In this document: positions 35,854 through 48,121 of the stretch, one piece after another
How positions within the stretch are numbered: position 1 is the first letter of the stretch
Layout: every line of letters starts with the position of its first letter
Source: Pseudofabraea citricarpa
Taxonomy: Eukaryota; Ascomycota; Leotiomycetes; Helotiales; Dermateaceae
Direction of reading: 5' to 3'
Assembly (NCBI GenBank): GCA_029641185.1
Contig: JAPWGK010000010.1
Location: 1-64,000 of the forward strand
DNA: 64,000 bases
The notes under the pieces: model-generated
Database searches by the model: none
Told to the model about the DNA's origin: nothing
The model's input: the letters and a program-made list of their open reading frames with translations, nothing else
Translations under genes and position numbers: made by a program

Positions 35854-37707
35854 TTACAACCGCTCGTATGTCCTTCTTGGCATAGATGGTACATTTTCTG
35901 CATCTTGTACTCTCCGCCGTTGATCTTGCGTCCAAGACTTGATAGTTCTGAACCTTGGTATACTTGATAATGTAGTGGATGTTGTTGATGTCATTACCGA
36001 GTCTCTTGATGATTCGGTGTAGCGGCTCTGGTGCCGTAACACGCTCTGTCTTGGAGGAGCAGGAGGTGCAAATAGAGCCGGATCAATTAGTGCCGGGTGA
36101 GGCCCAGCTTCTGATCGCGCGTCCTGCATGCTGTCGGGATCGTATACACCACCCTTTTGCATCAAGGGAGGAACGTAAGACGGGTATTCAACCAGCGTTT
36201 CAGTCTAAATCATCTTAGCAAGTAACGTTAGGGGAGATGCGACTAAACTTACATCCACTGTGGAAGCCCCTCCCCAGATTCGGTTGTCATGGCTTTCTGT
36301 CATTGGTGTAGCGGGCTCCTGAGAACGGAAGGGCATTGGTACAGGCATGCCCAGAAACATGGTTGTCCTAGAATTTGCAACAGGTGGCGGCGGCGGCGGG
36401 GGTAGTGGCGTGTATGATTGTGTGTATGTCGGTGTCTGTAATTGTGTTTGTACCTGAGGTTGTTGCTGGGGTTGTGGCCATCCAGGATCTCGTGATTGTG
36501 ATCGGGAAGTTCGATCTCGCAATCGAGCGAAGATGATAGACCGTTTGACAAACGCGTATGCCAAGCCGATCATAAGTATTGCGGAAACTACACACGGTCA
36601 GGAGTGGATAGAATTATGATCCCCAAGTCAATACTTACGCAACACACCGATAATTATTAAGGCCATAGCAACCCCTGAGAGACCACTCTTTCTGTCCGTC
36701 TGTGAGGGGCCTCCTAGACCACCTGCTACAGCGGTTGCTGTACTAAGTATCTATAGCATATAAGCATGTGTACTGCTAATCACGGAGCAAGGACTTACGG
36801 AGGAGGTAGCCGTGACTTTGGAGGCAAATGTTGTCTGTATACACAATTAGCCCCAAACCTCGTTTCCTGTTCAAGGATGTTAATTTCTCACCGAGACCTC
36901 TTCTTTGACTGTTGGAGTGGTGATTGTTGGCCGTGATTGTTCAGTTGTAGATGTAGCTTCGGACGTGGTTTCGGATGTGGCTTCAAATGTTGCTTCTGAC
37001 GACTGCGATCGTGATGACGTTGTTAACGGTTTTGAGGTAGTTGTGGATGATGGAGCAGCCCGGCTCTCTTCTACTATTGGCAGTGCTGTTGGAATTGGCG
37101 CTGGACTGTGGTCCTTGGGTGTGAAGGTTGTTGAGAAGGTTCTGGGTGTTGAAGTTGGAATTTGTGGAGGCTGGGTCGTGATTGGCTTTACACTGGTTAG
37201 TTTTGACAAAGTTTATAGATAATCAGATAATGCTACCTGAGGTGTAGAAGTACTGGTTGCTTCAACTATTGGCAACGCAATGGGACTCGTTGTCGTCTGT
37301 GGTGGGGGAGGGGGAGGTGGAATGGCGCTCGTCTAATGTCAAGGTTAGTTAGTTATCGAGGGAATTTTGGCGACGTTGTATTCTTCACTCACTGTCGTTG
37401 ATTCGACAGTCGATGTTGGAGTCTGAGCCGGGGGCGGAGGTGGTGGTGGTGTCGCAGCTGGTTGTTGGATTGTCGAACTCTCGTCGTCGCTGGTGACTTC
37501 ATTTGGTGTTTCTTCTGCAGCCGGGGTTTCTTCGCCATCTGATCTCCCTTCTATCCGGACGTTTTCTTGTTGTGAATCTTGTCTCTGCCTCCGGTACTCA
37601 TAGAATCTTTGATGGCGAGCCCTGAGTTTCTCTCCACTTGACGCTCTCTTCTTTGCCGGCGCAACCACTGAAGGAGCCCCATTGCGAAATTCGGATCGGC
37701 GAAGCAT
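35854..37707 (-). CDS. Mucin-like single-pass membrane protein, Pro/Ser/Thr-rich
   Basis: Seven exons, 37393-37707, 37237-37332, 36892-37185, 36799-36834, 36639-36750, 36253-36587 and 35854-36204, with introns of 48-60 nt, giving 512 aa. Residues about 1-45 are basic. Two polyproline runs and a long Ser/Thr-rich stretch (likely O-glycosylated) follow. One transmembrane helix spans the fifth splice site (VAMALIIIGVLLSAILMIGLAYAFV). The tail is Gln/Pro-rich with another polyproline run. I see no classical signal peptide, so topology is unclear. The look resembles fungal surface sensors or mucins, but no known domain is visible. All seven joins keep frame; the small exons are the less certain ones. 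Confidence 0.65.
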
Positions 37708-39075
37708 GGCGAGTAATTCAGATTCGGTAAACGATTTCCAAGCCTGCTCCCGGAGAGACTTGTCTCTGGACCAGCAGAATATCGGGGGTTGAAGAAGGAA
37801 AAGTGGTGAGTTGAACCCAGATCAACTGAGATGCAGGAAGGAGAAAGGAAAGAGAAGAAGTACAGCCGTGTGTAGAGCTTCACGGGGCGATTAAAGTTTA
37901 GGGTGGCACTGTACCTGGCGGCAACGCCATGATGGATTCATGGGATGGCAGTATTGGCAGATCCTCAGTGGCAGTTGAAGCACTGGGGGGGTTCTCTTGG
38001 GATGATCCACTCACTGTGCTCAGTGTGCTGCAGCGAGAGCCCGAGCTTGCAAACATCATCGCAATACTTGCACTTTTGCAGTAACCGGGAGGATCCAGCA
38101 GGAACAATGGCCCAACCAGCAGCTGGGAATTGCCTCTTGGACGTTATCGAGGAGACATCAAACTCGGTTGCGTCGATCATCTCAACTTCTAACGAGCCTA
38201 CGCTGTATGGGGGAAGGGGGAAGGGGGGGAGTTAGTGGTAGGTATCCTGGACAATGGGGGGGGATGGGTGCTGTGAGTGCCGTGGGCGAGGTAGCCTGGC
38301 CTGGGGGGGCCTGGGAACTGTACTGTGCAATAGTGCTGTAGTGCTGTACAGTAGTGCTGTAGGCGCTGTGGGTGGCACACGACAGCCTGTAGCCTTTAGC
38401 CTGTAGCCTGTAGATTAGCAGGGTGGGCGGATCGAAGCACTGCGATAAAACACCTTGGCGCTACAGATTGCGGCCAAGATGCTCGGCAATGCACACGCTG
38501 AAACGGCAGCTGGCCAGCACACTCAGCACCTGTATTGCTTACTACTCACGAGTCACTACTCATTACTCGCTATCCACCACTCACTCTTCACCACTCACCC
38601 GACACTGGTACTCTAACTCCCCGACTCCCTGACTCCCTGAGAACTACACCCCCCAGTTCGCCTCCGGAAACATCGAAGAAAGCCCTACGGGAGCCATTCA
38701 GCCTCAATCCCGTGCACCGGAAGGAACTGCTCGCGTGCTCTATTGCTCTTTGCATTATTAAACGTCCAGCCTCCGGCCCATAGTGCATAGCGGAGGACGT
38801 CGAAGGAGATACTACCCATTGAAACGAACGACGAACCATTTGCTTTGCTCTGGGGCTGGATTATGTGTGACAGCTGGATGGGGGCAGTTTCTAGCAGTGT
38901 CACGGCCGAATCGCCTCAAGTTATTCTCAAAGAATACGTTACTTCTCTCTCATTATTTGACTGATGATGCTTGCCATGATGGATACAATGCTACGCTGGC
39001 GATGGTGCTGTTGACCCACTCCAAATTTTGCGCCGCACGCATACCCCGCCATCGTCCACATTCCCAGGTTTCGAA
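37708..39075. other. Intergenic region, 1.4 kb, with short repeats
   Basis: Contains reiterated GTGCTGTAG-type units (38329-38372), CCTGTAG units (38389-38413) and CACTCA-rich runs (38530-38600). No gene recognised; the open frames are low-complexity. Confidence 0.5.
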
Positions 39076-40908
39076 TCAATTGTCCAAGGAAGCTTTTCCA
39101 CCAAGGACACCCAAGGGCATCTTCTCGAAATGCCGGGGCTTGACCCCCATCTCGAATAATCTGTCAATCTCCGCAAACGACCGCCCCTTGGTCTCGGGGT
39201 AGAAGGCCCAAATCAACCCACAGCAAATGGTCAGGAAGCCCCCATAGATGAAAGCAATTCTTCCTCCCAGGTTGCCTTGATCGGGATTCACTGCGTATGG
39301 GAGAAGGACGCCGGAAACCGCTCCAGCAATTCCGGTAGTGATGGTTGCCAGGGATTGTGTATGACCTCTCAGAGACGATGTTGAAACTTCGGTGATAATT
39401 GGCCACGAGACTGACCCAATTGTTGCTTGGTATGTAAATGACCACACGGCCATGAATGCCACTTGAGCCCAGAGTGCACCCGATGCAGGTATCAGTGCCA
39501 TGATACCGATCATGAACAGTGTCAGGGAAAGTATTATGGAGCCTACAACCAGTCAGTGGTGCAAGAAGAACCGGCGAATTAGTACCTACCCCAGAGCGCT
39601 GAACCACGCCGACCGAATTTTTCGACAAATACCCAACCAAACATGTTACCAACAAGCATCAAAAACGACAGACCCACTGTGACATCAAACGCTCTTGCGT
39701 CAGTCATGCCGCCGAGGATCAAGAAGTATGCCATGTATCTGAAGATGTCAGTATCATAGATGCAGGTATCATCATTGGTGGTTCTTACCCTATGATCCAA
39801 CTTATGCCACACACTGCCTGGACTACAAAGGTGCTCATGGCAATCAAAGTGCGCTGAGTGTTTGTTCCTCTGAAGCATTCTCGGAATGAAGCATTCTTCG
39901 CCGTCTGGCTCTTCATCTCCAAATCGGCTTCAATTGAAGCAAGTAATTCTTCTTTATCAACCTGCCCGCCGTATAGTCTTGCGATATTTTCCCGCGCTTT
40001 ATCTATCCGACCTTGGGCAACGAGGTGGTAGGGAGATTCTGGAAAGAATGGTAAGACTGCTAATCCAATGGCAGCGAATCCCCATTGGACGCCGAACAGA
40101 ATACGGTAGGCATTAGCTCCAGGCAAGTATCTGTTGACAAAATATAAGCAATCTCTTGTGTTACAAATTTCACGATAGTGGGATTTAGGCAACATACTGC
40201 GTCTGACGCATTACAACATATGCAAGACATTGCCCGAGGACAATGCTCCAATTTACTGCAGAGGTTACAGCACCACGAAGTGCGAATGGCGCAATCTCAG
40301 AGCAATATGTAGGGGCGATGGTGATAAAAACACCCAGAGGAAGACCAGTGAGAATTTTGCCGCCAAAAAACATTGGCAGGTTTCCTGGCGAGGAGAACCA
40401 TTGGAGAAATACGCCAACAATCGTGAACACTGCCATGTTAGTTGTGACCCCGGTAATATGCTTGGAATGCTCACTGTATGCTGAGAGAATGCAGACTTGT
40501 CTTCCCCATTTCTTCGCGACGACTCCAGTAACAGCACCACCCCCAACGAGACCTATTAGTGATCCTGCACCAAATGCGAGTTGCCAAATAGCGGGAACAA
40601 CAAATTTTCCCTCAAACTCGTTTCCGTAGTCACGACGAAATTGTGCAATCGCAAGCACAATCTGGTATTGTTAGTCTTTTGTTGGTTGAGGATGTTCTAA
40701 ACTCACGCTGCCGGCCAGACCATCATAACCCCACATTATACAAGTGAATAGAGCATAACTGCCTGATGAGAGCTTTAGCAGGTATCGTTCTTGAATGATG
40801 GGAATACTCACACCATAGCAAGCATGGGACATTTGACGTCAGCGCTTGTTTCCACGTCTCTTTTGGCTGAGTATTGTTACTCGTATCCACGGGTTTCTCG
40901 CCAGACAT
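39076..40908 (-). CDS. MFS sugar transporter (hexose/alpha-glucoside permease type)
   Basis: Six exons, 40814-40908, 40707-40758, 40198-40661, 39789-40130, 39590-39738 and 39076-39542, with introns of 45-67 nt, giving 522 aa and 12 predicted membrane helices. Sugar-porter marks are present: CIMWGYDGLAGS in helix 1, VEKFGRRGSALWG in the loop between helices 8 and 9, PESPYHLVAQGR after helix 6 and PETKGRSFAEIDRLFE after helix 12. It resembles fungal maltose/alpha-glucoside:H+ symporters. The first join (40758/40814) gives LLCYALFTC and is less certain than the rest. Confidence 0.9.
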
Positions 40909-42798
40909 GGCTTGCTTGTTTGTTTCCTTCTCGGATATTACGTCTGTATAATTAAATGTGATAATACATAAGTATCCATTCAGTATTGAAAGGGTGGAAT
41001 TGAAGATAGAAGCTTTATGAAAGCAGATGAAATTGTGGATACAAGATGGCTTCCAAACAGCTCAAGAGCAAAGAGACAAGAACGAGTAACAAGCAATTTT
41101 ACTTGAAAACACCTCTGCTTTGACAGCTTGTGCGGCTGCACCAAGGCGAATGGCCGAGGTAATATGGATAGACGCGAGCGAATCACTATTGGTGAAAATT
41201 TACGATACATCAACAAACAGATTTGAATCCAACTACAAACCACTGTTTCCATAGGGGGGCACATTTTGTACCGTAAGTTGATTTGGAAGCGGCGAAACTA
41301 GCATCCGACGTCGAGACTTTCGATGTTTCTACTCTGTTTGGAAATAAGCGAGTGGCTCATGATAGCTGCTATCCCAACATCCGAGCTCAAAAGAAGTTGA
41401 AGGCCAACACGAGCCTTATAGTCAAGGTTTAATGTATATTGAAGATAAAATTTAGAGGCAGAAATTATTTTCTATTCTATTCAAAGTTTCGTCCGCCATT
41501 TTTACTCAAAACTTTGAAGAAGGATTTGGGCACAAAAACCCCAAATAAAGGAGGCAAAAGTATCACCAGGAGTTGGAATGCTTCAAAGTGCAATTTTTGT
41601 CTTAACAATTAAGCCTTGAGCTATAAATTAAGCAAGAATTAATACCAGCAAGCATGTATTATAATTTAAAACCAAGCGGCTGAGGTAACGCATCCGATAA
41701 AAAGAGTTGGGATTAGATGGGCAAAGATTTCTCTTCGTTTTTTAGATTTAGTAAAGGAGGGGTTTCAGTTGAGTTGTGTGAAGAATGATAGGAATTTTAG
41801 ACTTGTAAGCGAGCGAGGATGCAAAATTCTTCTCAAGACTCGTGTGGTGGTCGGCTAAATCACACAAAAAGTTTCAAGCAATCCGTATTTAACAATGGGA
41901 CTTGCTAAAGTCAGGGCTTGAGATCTGGTATAACGTTTCAACATATAAAACGATAGCGCTTCGTAACAAGAAAAGGCTACGACATACATAGCCGCGCAAG
42001 CCTTTCGATTATTTTCTCTTAGATGAAGGTTCACATCCATCTATAACAAGAAGATTTCGAGCATAAGAGAAAAAGCTATCACAATCGTGAACTTAAGAGT
42101 TAATATTTCTTGTTAGTTGGTTAAAATATCCAGGATAATAGCATTAAATAATTCTCAGAAAAGCAAAAATGTCTAAAGTAGAATTGATATTAGTTCTCAA
42201 ATCAGGCACAAATGAGACAAACCAGATTTTATTCATCCATTTCATTCTAAGTTTGGAGATATTCCTAAAGAACGACTTCAAGACGCTTATAAGATTGTTG
42301 ATAGTAGAAGAATCCTAGGAATTGACACAAAGCTAAGAGACTTTGCTGCCACTATATTACTCCCAAGGCCTATTCGATGAACCATGAATTTGGAAAGCTT
42401 TCACTCTGATTTTCGATGCTACTCGTTAAGGCTTCCCTTCGCTAAATTTGGACAGAGCCCTTGAAAAGAAAATATGATTTATATAACCGACTTTAACCAA
42501 ATCGGCGTCGAGGCTTTCCATTTCAGCAGCATAACGAGTCGTCGTATAAGTATATTTATATGGACAAGACTGCAGAACACATGCTTATCATACCACACCT
42601 GCTAAGGTATTGTAGAAGTGATAGCGCTTGTTAGCTAAAATTACTGCCATTTAGCAGAATACTGAGTAGATGCCTTTGGGGTATGTGCTGAGGATAAAGA
42701 GATCAAGAATTAGCACATCTTAAGAATATGTAGTAAATTTTTCTTTTGATCAGGTAATGAACGGTAAAAGCTGATATTCTGATTATAGTATGATTGAT
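40909..42798. other. Long AT-rich intergenic region, 1.9 kb
   Basis: AT-rich from about 41280 to 42780 with no credible ORF. It could be gene-poor sequence or old transposon remains altered by repeat-induced mutation; I see no terminal repeats or transposase fragments. Confidence 0.5.
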
Positions 42799-44077
42799 CT
42801 AATCTCTAAATGGGTAAGTGCGGTGCACTGATACCTCCTTGACAACTTCAATTCCATTATCAGGGACTGTTTCCCTTCTGTCAAAGCTTGGTGATGGCTC
42901 AGATGAACAGTTCGCTGACGCCTGTGCTCCTCCAGTCTTTATCTCGCTAGCACGTACTTCCAAATCATTCAGCTTCTTGAAACCATTCGTGCTCTGTTTG
43001 CTATGTTCAAGTCTGTAGCTCTCCGATCGGTTGGTACTAAATGTACTCGAGAGGGCTCTCTTCAGCCATGTTGGTGTGTGCTTTGCAAACACGGGGCGCA
43101 GAAGTGGAAGGCAAGCGGCGATCATGTACATGCCACTCTCGACAACCGACCAACCGACGAGAGGAACAGAGTTCCCTGATATAAGAGTCAGATCATGTAG
43201 AAGACTTAGTGGTAAGTTACTTACATGTACTATCAGTAAAGGCATCGGTTCTGAAGAAGATTGTAAATCGAATGATGGATGCCACCAGTCCACTGGAAAA
43301 GGTCAGTATCGGGGTTCCTTGCCTAACAACACGGAGAATACTAACATGCTTGCAGTCAAGAAAATGATTGTCAAGGCAACCTTCTTGATCATTGGGAGCT
43401 TCAATTTCATGATCGATCGAATTGGCAGTGCCATCACAATCAAGTCGGTGACCAAATTCGGCACACACATGATCCTGTAAAAGGCCTGGACATTGAAGCA
43501 GCGCCCTCCTGGAATAGTTCTATTCCACCAAAATGCTAGCGGTGTGCACTGAAAGAAACAGGCAATGACGAATCCAGCCCAATTTGCTGTGACCAAGATC
43601 GCCGTCCCCCGAGCAAAAAGTCGACCTCCTTTGGTGGTAAAAATTCGGAGATAAAAGAAGAGGATAGATAGCTTTGCTAATGCCACCGAACTCAAGTATA
43701 CTATCTCCACCGCGTATAGTCCTTTCGCCCAGCCAACTATCAAGGATGGATTGGTAACTTCGAGCTTGGCAATATGTTGTCCAACACCACCTCTTTTAAC
43801 AAGTACTATTGCTATTAGTTACCTTCTATGCCTTTGGGTCATCGGCTATCTTACATATCGATAGAACAGAGAGTGCAATGTTGGTGGCATAACATATTGA
43901 TAAACAAAGGTCGTCCCATCCCAATCCCACCTTTGTCATAAGCCTAGCATAGAACCTGAGGGCAAGGAAGAATGTGTTTAAAACGATAAATAAGATTGCG
44001 ACAATCTCAAGCGTATCCCCAGAATACTCATTGAGGAACTCCGCACTCAAGGTCTTGGTTTGTCTTGGAATCACCAT
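42799..44077 (-). CDS. Rhodopsin-domain seven-helix membrane protein (PTH11-like class)
   Basis: Four exons, 43855-44077, 43346-43805, 43225-43292 and 42799-43175, with introns of 49-53 nt, giving 375 aa. The layout is that of the fungal integral-membrane 'rhodopsin domain' family: seven helices, LRFYARL after helix 1, GWDDLCLSICY in helix 2, the long helix 3-4 segment with LAKLSILFFYLRIF, CIPLAFWW-like QCTPLAFWW, and NLVTDLIVMALPI. The last 120 residues are cytosolic, polar and Ser/Thr-rich. No CFEM domain at the N-terminus, and no retinal Lys that I can point to. Roles proposed for relatives range from surface sensing to unknown. Confidence 0.86.
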
Positions 44078-45481
44078 GATAGAATGGAGAAAAAGTCTTG
44101 GTATTTCTTGTGAGTGAAATTATGGAAAGATGGAGAGCAGATTTAAAGGGTTCAAGTATTAAATGGTGGCCATATTAGAAGTTCCAACCCATAACCTAGC
44201 GTGGCATATTAAACCTCGCTGGTGTATGTGCACGAGTTTTAAAGTTTCAATCTTCCCAGCCTTACCCAGGTACTCCATGGCCCTATCCTTACTCGCAAGA
44301 AATATATACTTTAGGCGAGATCGCATGAGACCGAATAGCGCTTCGTTGGGAAGATTATGACCGTCCGAAGGTATACAGCAATTGACAATCTACTGAATCG
44401 AGGTTCGTGAAAATGATCGAACATAGAACTCCAGCGCCCCTGTTTGTAGCGAGCTTGTCTGATCATCGGATCTTCACTATGCCACAAGATAAAAAGCTTA
44501 GGAAATGAGTCGACACTATATGAGACAGGGAATTGGCGCTACTCTTGATCTTCGGCTGTCAGAGGATTTTAATTTGCCAACGATATTCCTCGTTAGCAGG
44601 TACATTAGAACATTAGGATCCTTGAAAACCCTCGCTAAGGCCAGATGACATCCGTGCGTCCGATTTCCGCTATAACCCCCCGTTTGGCCTGGTTCTGCCC
44701 TGTTTTCGACATGGGGAATGGAAAGATTTCATACATCTAGACGATTCTCAAGTTATTTAATTCAGATGATTAGAACAAAAATTCCTTCGAAGTTACTGCA
44801 AGATTTGGCTATAATTAGCCCTACCGATAGGTATTAGCGTGTGTGGCGCAGAAGTTCATTGTTACCCCGCCACATAAAAAACGTGGGGTTCTGAAAAACA
44901 ATCACGGAAGCAATGGCTAAACTCCTTTGCTCCTCCAAACACGACAAAATTCACGTATTGTACAGAGTATGATGCTGAAGAGGACGCATGCATTCCTTGT
45001 ACAGTACTGCCACTACTTTCCAACTTCTACAAACCTGGCAAAGTATTGAACACTTGAGCACATAAGGCAGTTGAAACTAGCTATCATCCAAGCGAAAGTT
45101 CATTTGTAAACATGGGTCATCCCCGCCATAACACTGATGCTACACCACGACTCGTTGCAAGCTACTCGGCCAAGCTGAATAATAAGCTAATGACGCGGAC
45201 CTCGGCCAGTAGATGTAGAGAATCGGCCAATCTTATGTGCGAAGCCGAAACAAAAGGGTTGGTGCGGTTTAACTGATGATCTGGTGACATGTGGATGTAA
45301 CTACTTGGATGTGCTTCTCGGAGTGGTTGGATTGAATCATATATTCGATAATATAGGAGCATCAACCTAGGTGACAACGGATGGAAATGCAAGAGCAGCA
45401 CGTTCAACACAACTCATAATTCTGAGGAACACAGCATAAATGATTTGAGGATAAGAACTTCAATCGGTCGTCAAGTTCTGC
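44078..45481. other. Intergenic region, 1.4 kb
   Basis: Promoter of the rhodopsin-domain gene and 3' flank of the phosphate transporter. No gene recognised. Confidence 0.5.
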
Positions 45482-47523
45482 TTATGCTTCCATGTCTTCC
45501 GTCTTCAATCGCTGTATTTTCAACCTTCCAAGGGAAAGTTCTTCCAGACTTTTATTTGGCACCACATAATCTTGTAATATTCTCCCTCTCTTCTCTGTAC
45601 CCCTCGGATATTGCAGTTCCGGTATCCAAGCCCATGCCGACAATGCGCCCAATCCCATGGCAAAACTGAATCCAATAAGAACGTAAGCAAGATTCCATGA
45701 CTTGGGGTTACTGATATCAAGCGAAGGAAGAAATGCCTGCACAATAATAGACCCGAGTTTTCCAGAAGCCGCAGCAATGCCATGACACGTCGCCCGGTAT
45801 CTTGTCGGGAATATCTCCGCAGGTATGATAAAGGTAAGAGTGTTAGGACCCAAATTCAAAATCAATTGGCAGAGAACATATAATGTGATTGTTAAAGCAT
45901 GAAGGTTTGAGTTGGCTGCTTTGAAGTAGCTGCCCCCCACAACAGCAAACAAGACAGCCATTGCGACAAATGACCAGACGAGCCACGACTTCCGCGGAAC
46001 ATAGTTGATAAATTTGATAAGAACCACACTTCCCAATATCGATCCAACAGAAACGGTTATTATAGAACGAATATGGTCTTGATATAGTGTGTCGTAGATC
46101 GAAAGGCCCGGATCAGCAGGATTAGCCCAGTCAGGAACTTTGGATGCTGCTGTAACATTTATATGTGGCTCTGCGGCCCAAATTTGTGCAATGACCCGTG
46201 GATTATTAATTCCTAGACCGTAAACTGACTTATGTTAGTTTTTAATTGGTTATGGGATATTGAACCTACAGGCAAAGTCAAGAAGCAGCCAGCATAGAGA
46301 AGTCCCAAAAAGATATTTAACGTTGCCCTCGGTGATAAAATACCGAACAAGTTCAGCTCGAGAAAATGGATTCGCTTTGAGGTCTAAAATATTTGTCCCA
46401 GGGTGGTGTTCAATCGTCATGCCTGCATCTTGAATTTCCATGCTATCACTGTCGCGGTCTGTGTTCAAGAGCTCTACGGTTGCAGCTCTTGGGATTTGCT
46501 GAATATATTCTCCGCTTCCAAGATCATGAGCTGTATGGATGACAACATGTTCATTCAATTGATTTGGTGGGCCGGTAATTATATTGTAGTACTTTTGGGT
46601 ATCCCCAAGAGCTCGTACACCATCATGGTCAACATCCAAGGTATATCGAGGCGACTCTGGTATTGTAATTCGAAATATAATGGCTATGAAGGCAGGAATT
46701 GCTCCAAAACCGATCACGTATCGCCATATTCTATCAACGATAGTGGCAGCAACGATAGGATCTGTCTCAGTATCAAGCCCGCGACTTTTACCAACAGTGA
46801 GAAGAACAGCCAGTCCTACCACAGTTGCAAGAAGCTGGCCTAAGGGCTGCATAAAGAAGACTGCCGCCATCATGCGTGCTCTTGCGTGCCTAGGAGCAAA
46901 CCTTATGGGTCAGTTGATTGAATCCGATAAGTGATATTATCACTTACTCAGCTGTTATAACAGCACTTAACGGATACTCAGCTCCGATTCCTGTTGAAAA
47001 TCAGCCACAACCTTACCCTGTAAATAAGTACTTACCCAAACCCACAAAAAATCTCCAAAACATAATCCAACCAAGAACAGACATAGATCCATTATATCCG
47101 GCAGAACATTGAACCAGGCCCAATGTACCAAATATAACAATAATCAACTCCATTCCATACAACTTTCTTCTTCCAAACTTATCTGCCAGAAATCCAAATA
47201 GTAGCATGCCTAATAGTGATCCTGTAAGAGTGATTGCATTAATAGCAGTCTCGTGGTTTGGACCGTTGTCGTTAGTCCAATAAACGAAAGCGAGAGATGG
47301 AAGGATCACGTTCGTGGCGAAGAGATTGTATGAGTCTGTAAAGAATCCTGAACTGGCCACAGCCCATATTTGCCAGTCAAACCCATTATCGTCAATGTCA
47401 TTGCATATCTGCTCCCTTTTATCGGCATTGTTCTGGTATATAAATCAGCCTTGTATATTTGCACGTGATATGCCTTACTTCATGGTGCCTTGCCACATTC
47501 GAAGGGTTAACCCAGATGTGCAT
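45482..47523 (-). CDS. MFS inorganic phosphate:H+ symporter (PHO84 type)
   Basis: Five exons, 47479-47523, 47036-47432, 46948-46990, 46270-46901 and 45482-46224, with introns of 45-46 nt, giving 619 aa. PHO84-type features: VASSGFFTDSYNLFATNVILP in helix 1, GFLADKFGRRKLYG, GLGIGAEYPLSAVITAEFAPRHAR across two splice sites, PESPRYTLDV, a large central cytosolic loop, LGPNTLTFIIPAEIFPTRYRATCHGI and KLGSIIVQAFLP. The family imports phosphate with protons at the plasma membrane. The start is uncertain: no ATG lies between the splice site at 47432 and helix 1, so the short first exon with ATG at 47523 was used because it joins in frame. Confidence 0.9.
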
Positions 47524-48121
47524 ATCTTGAAATTCGATAAATGGCCAATTTTGATGGATGAAAATTCTGAAGAATTGTCGCCTGTGAATTGAAAGTGAAA
47601 TTGAAGAGGCATTTATCATGAACGGAAGAGGGCTGAGTAACTTCGACAGCGAAGGTTGTGAGGGCGGACAACCAACTTCTTTGTGCGTGACATAAGAAAT
47701 TTGGAAGCACTCGAGACGGCCAATAAAAGTATTATTGAATTTCAGGCATCCAGCATACGCATACAGAATGAAGCATGAGCAGGTTCGGTCACCGAGATTT
47801 TGAGGAGTAAAAAGTAGCCAAACATTCAACCACGTTTTCTTTCCGACAAGCGAGACAGGTTCGTGGAGAACGCCACAGGCAGGGCTGAATCTCAGACACC
47901 GCAAGTGAGGCGGGGTTCCAAGAGCCAACACAGCCCCACGAGATCCCCCAGTGTCGACATGAGTTGCAGAAGCAATCAATACTCTACAAAGGTTTGGATG
48001 TCGACTTGTTTTTCTTTTCTTTCTTGAATTTGTTAAATAAAAATGTGCACTCCAAAACAACTCTCGATCTCGCCAATTCGTTAACATCTCAGTTTCTAGC
48101 CCTAACCATGTCAAAACAAAA
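47524..48121. other. Divergent promoter region, 0.6 kb
   Basis: Between the phosphate transporter (-) and the STAND-N-like gene (+). A long frame on the - strand (to 48315) crosses it but contains no family features. Confidence 0.5.

Noticed and set aside
37551..38235. Several open frames around 37.6-38.2 kb
   Set aside because: Low-complexity or antisense to the first exon of the mucin-like gene; no supporting features.
40909..42798. Degraded transposon in the AT-rich stretch
   Set aside because: No terminal repeats, target-site duplication or transposase remnants visible by eye.
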